Shown: in pieces, positions 63,434 to 64,000 of the stretch
Position numbering within the stretch: the first letter of the stretch is position 1
Layout: every line of letters starts with the position of its first letter
Source: Hyunsoonleella ulvae
GTDB taxonomy: Bacteria; Bacteroidota; Bacteroidia; Flavobacteriales; Flavobacteriaceae
DNA: 64,000 bases
NCBI RefSeq assembly: GCF_016827605.1
Contig: NZ_JAEPJQ010000001.1
Span: 620,001-684,000 of the forward strand
Direction: 5' to 3'
Notes under the pieces: generated by a model
Told to the model about the DNA's origin: nothing
The model's database searches: none
The model's input: the letters and a program-made list of their open reading frames with translations, nothing else
Program-made: the position numbers and the translations under genes

Positions 63434-64000
63434 TTAATGTAATCCTACTAAATCGCCTGACGCATCTTTGGTTGGCAAATCAGATTTACCCATTAAATAT
63501 AAATCTACTTGTCTTGCTGCTTCTCTTCCTTCAGAAATAGCCCAAACGATTAGTGATTGTCCGCGGCGCATATCTCCAGCCGTAAAGATATTAGGTATAT
63601 TAGTTTGGTACTTGCCATACTCTGCTTTGTAATTAGAACGCGCATCAGTTTGAATACCTAACTTGTCGGCCAATGTGCTTTCTGGACCTGTAAAACCTAA
63701 TGCCAATAATGCTAAATCGCAAGGCCATGTTTTTTCGGTACCTTCAATTTCAATTAATTGAGGGCGTTGCCCTGGCACCATTTTCCACTCAACATTTACA
63801 GTTTTTAAACCTGTAAGCTTATTATCTTTATCTGTAATAAACTCTTTAGTGTTAATCAACCAATTACGTTCCACACCTTCTTCATGAGAAGACGATGTTT
63901 TTAACTGTAAAGGCCAAAAAGGCCATGGCGTTGTTGGGGAACGATGTCCTGGTGGTTTAGGCATAATTTCAAAATTAACCACCGATTTAGCTCCATGTCT
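63434..64000 (-). CDS. gltD: Glutamate synthase small subunit (GltD), C-terminal part
   Basis: Frame is open to the window edge, so the 5' part is missing. HGAKSVVNFEIMPKPP, LLALGFTGPE and NIFTAGDMRRGQSLIVWAISEGREAARQVDLYL are hallmarks of the GltD flavin/NADPH domain that feeds electrons to GltB for glutamate synthesis. gltB is expected upstream on the minus strand, outside the window. Confidence 0.93.
   Translation of the reverse strand, partial: RHGAKSVVNFEIMPKPPGHRSPTTPWPFWPLQLKTSSSHEEGVERNWLINTKEFITDKDNKLTGLKTVNVEWKMVPGQRPQLIEIEGTEKTWPCDLALLALGFTGPESTLADKLGIQTDARSNYKAEYGKYQTNIPNIFTAGDMRRGQSLIVWAISEGREAARQVDLYLMGKSDLPTKDASGDLVGLH

Overview
The window looks like chromosomal DNA of a marine-type member of the Flavobacteriaceae (Bacteroidota). 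The evidence is the low G+C content, a SusD/RagB protein, a Por-type C-terminal sorting domain, Bacteroidota promoters (TTTG-N19/20-TAnnTTTG), and family-typical arrangements such as a FolK-deoxynucleoside kinase fusion and MutS next to a TrmH-like methylase. No species can be named from the sequence alone.

Layout. 1-8.1 kb: the end of a SusD gene, a secreted amidohydrolase, two tandem TlpA-like lipoproteins and an M16 protease. 8.4-11.6 kb: a class-V aminotransferase, a 75-aa protein and a PLP decarboxylase in one operon. 11.7-21.3 kb (minus strand): a dense NAD/ADP-ribose operon with a SWIM-finger protein, a large DUF6493/HEAT-like protein, an NrtR-like Nudix protein, an SPFH protein, an NAD-kinase-like protein, a macrodomain broken by one base, a crystallin-J1-associated protein, an ADP-ribosylglycohydrolase and a DUF4291 protein. 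21.5-23 kb: a HEAT-like lipoprotein.

23.28-24.84 kb (minus strand): a tight array of 15 tRNA-like units, many grossly abnormal. Three of them (Phe, Glu and Cys types) carry the same 54-bp sequence in the anticodon loop. It is flanked by TTT/AAA repeats, occurs in both orientations, and its exact removal restores a normal 7-nt anticodon loop. Others carry palindromic inserts in the D or T loop, lack a D arm, or are reduced to an acceptor/T minihelix. Upstream on the same strand lie two related ~200-nt modules with their own terminators, then an RNA-repair operon: a nucleotidyltransferase, an RlaP-type nucleotidyltransferase, a membrane protein and RtcB ligase. A divergent WYL regulator follows. 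This set (tRNA-like array, RtcB, two nucleotidyltransferases, WYL) is the strongest candidate for an undescribed system. I infer a tRNA decoy, sensing or splicing role coupled to RNA repair.

30.4-64 kb is mostly ordinary: two normal tRNAs (Leu, Gly), MutS, three methyltransferases, a secreted lipoprotein, FolK-dNK, a LuxR-type protein, VOC proteins, TauE, a small arsenic-type cluster without a transporter, an AraC regulator, an OlsF-like acyltransferase, aspartate kinase, GNAT, fructose-1,6-bisphosphatase, repeat-containing secreted proteins, a TPR histidine kinase and response regulator followed by an M48 protease and a VWA protein, and the 3' part of a GltD gene running off the end.
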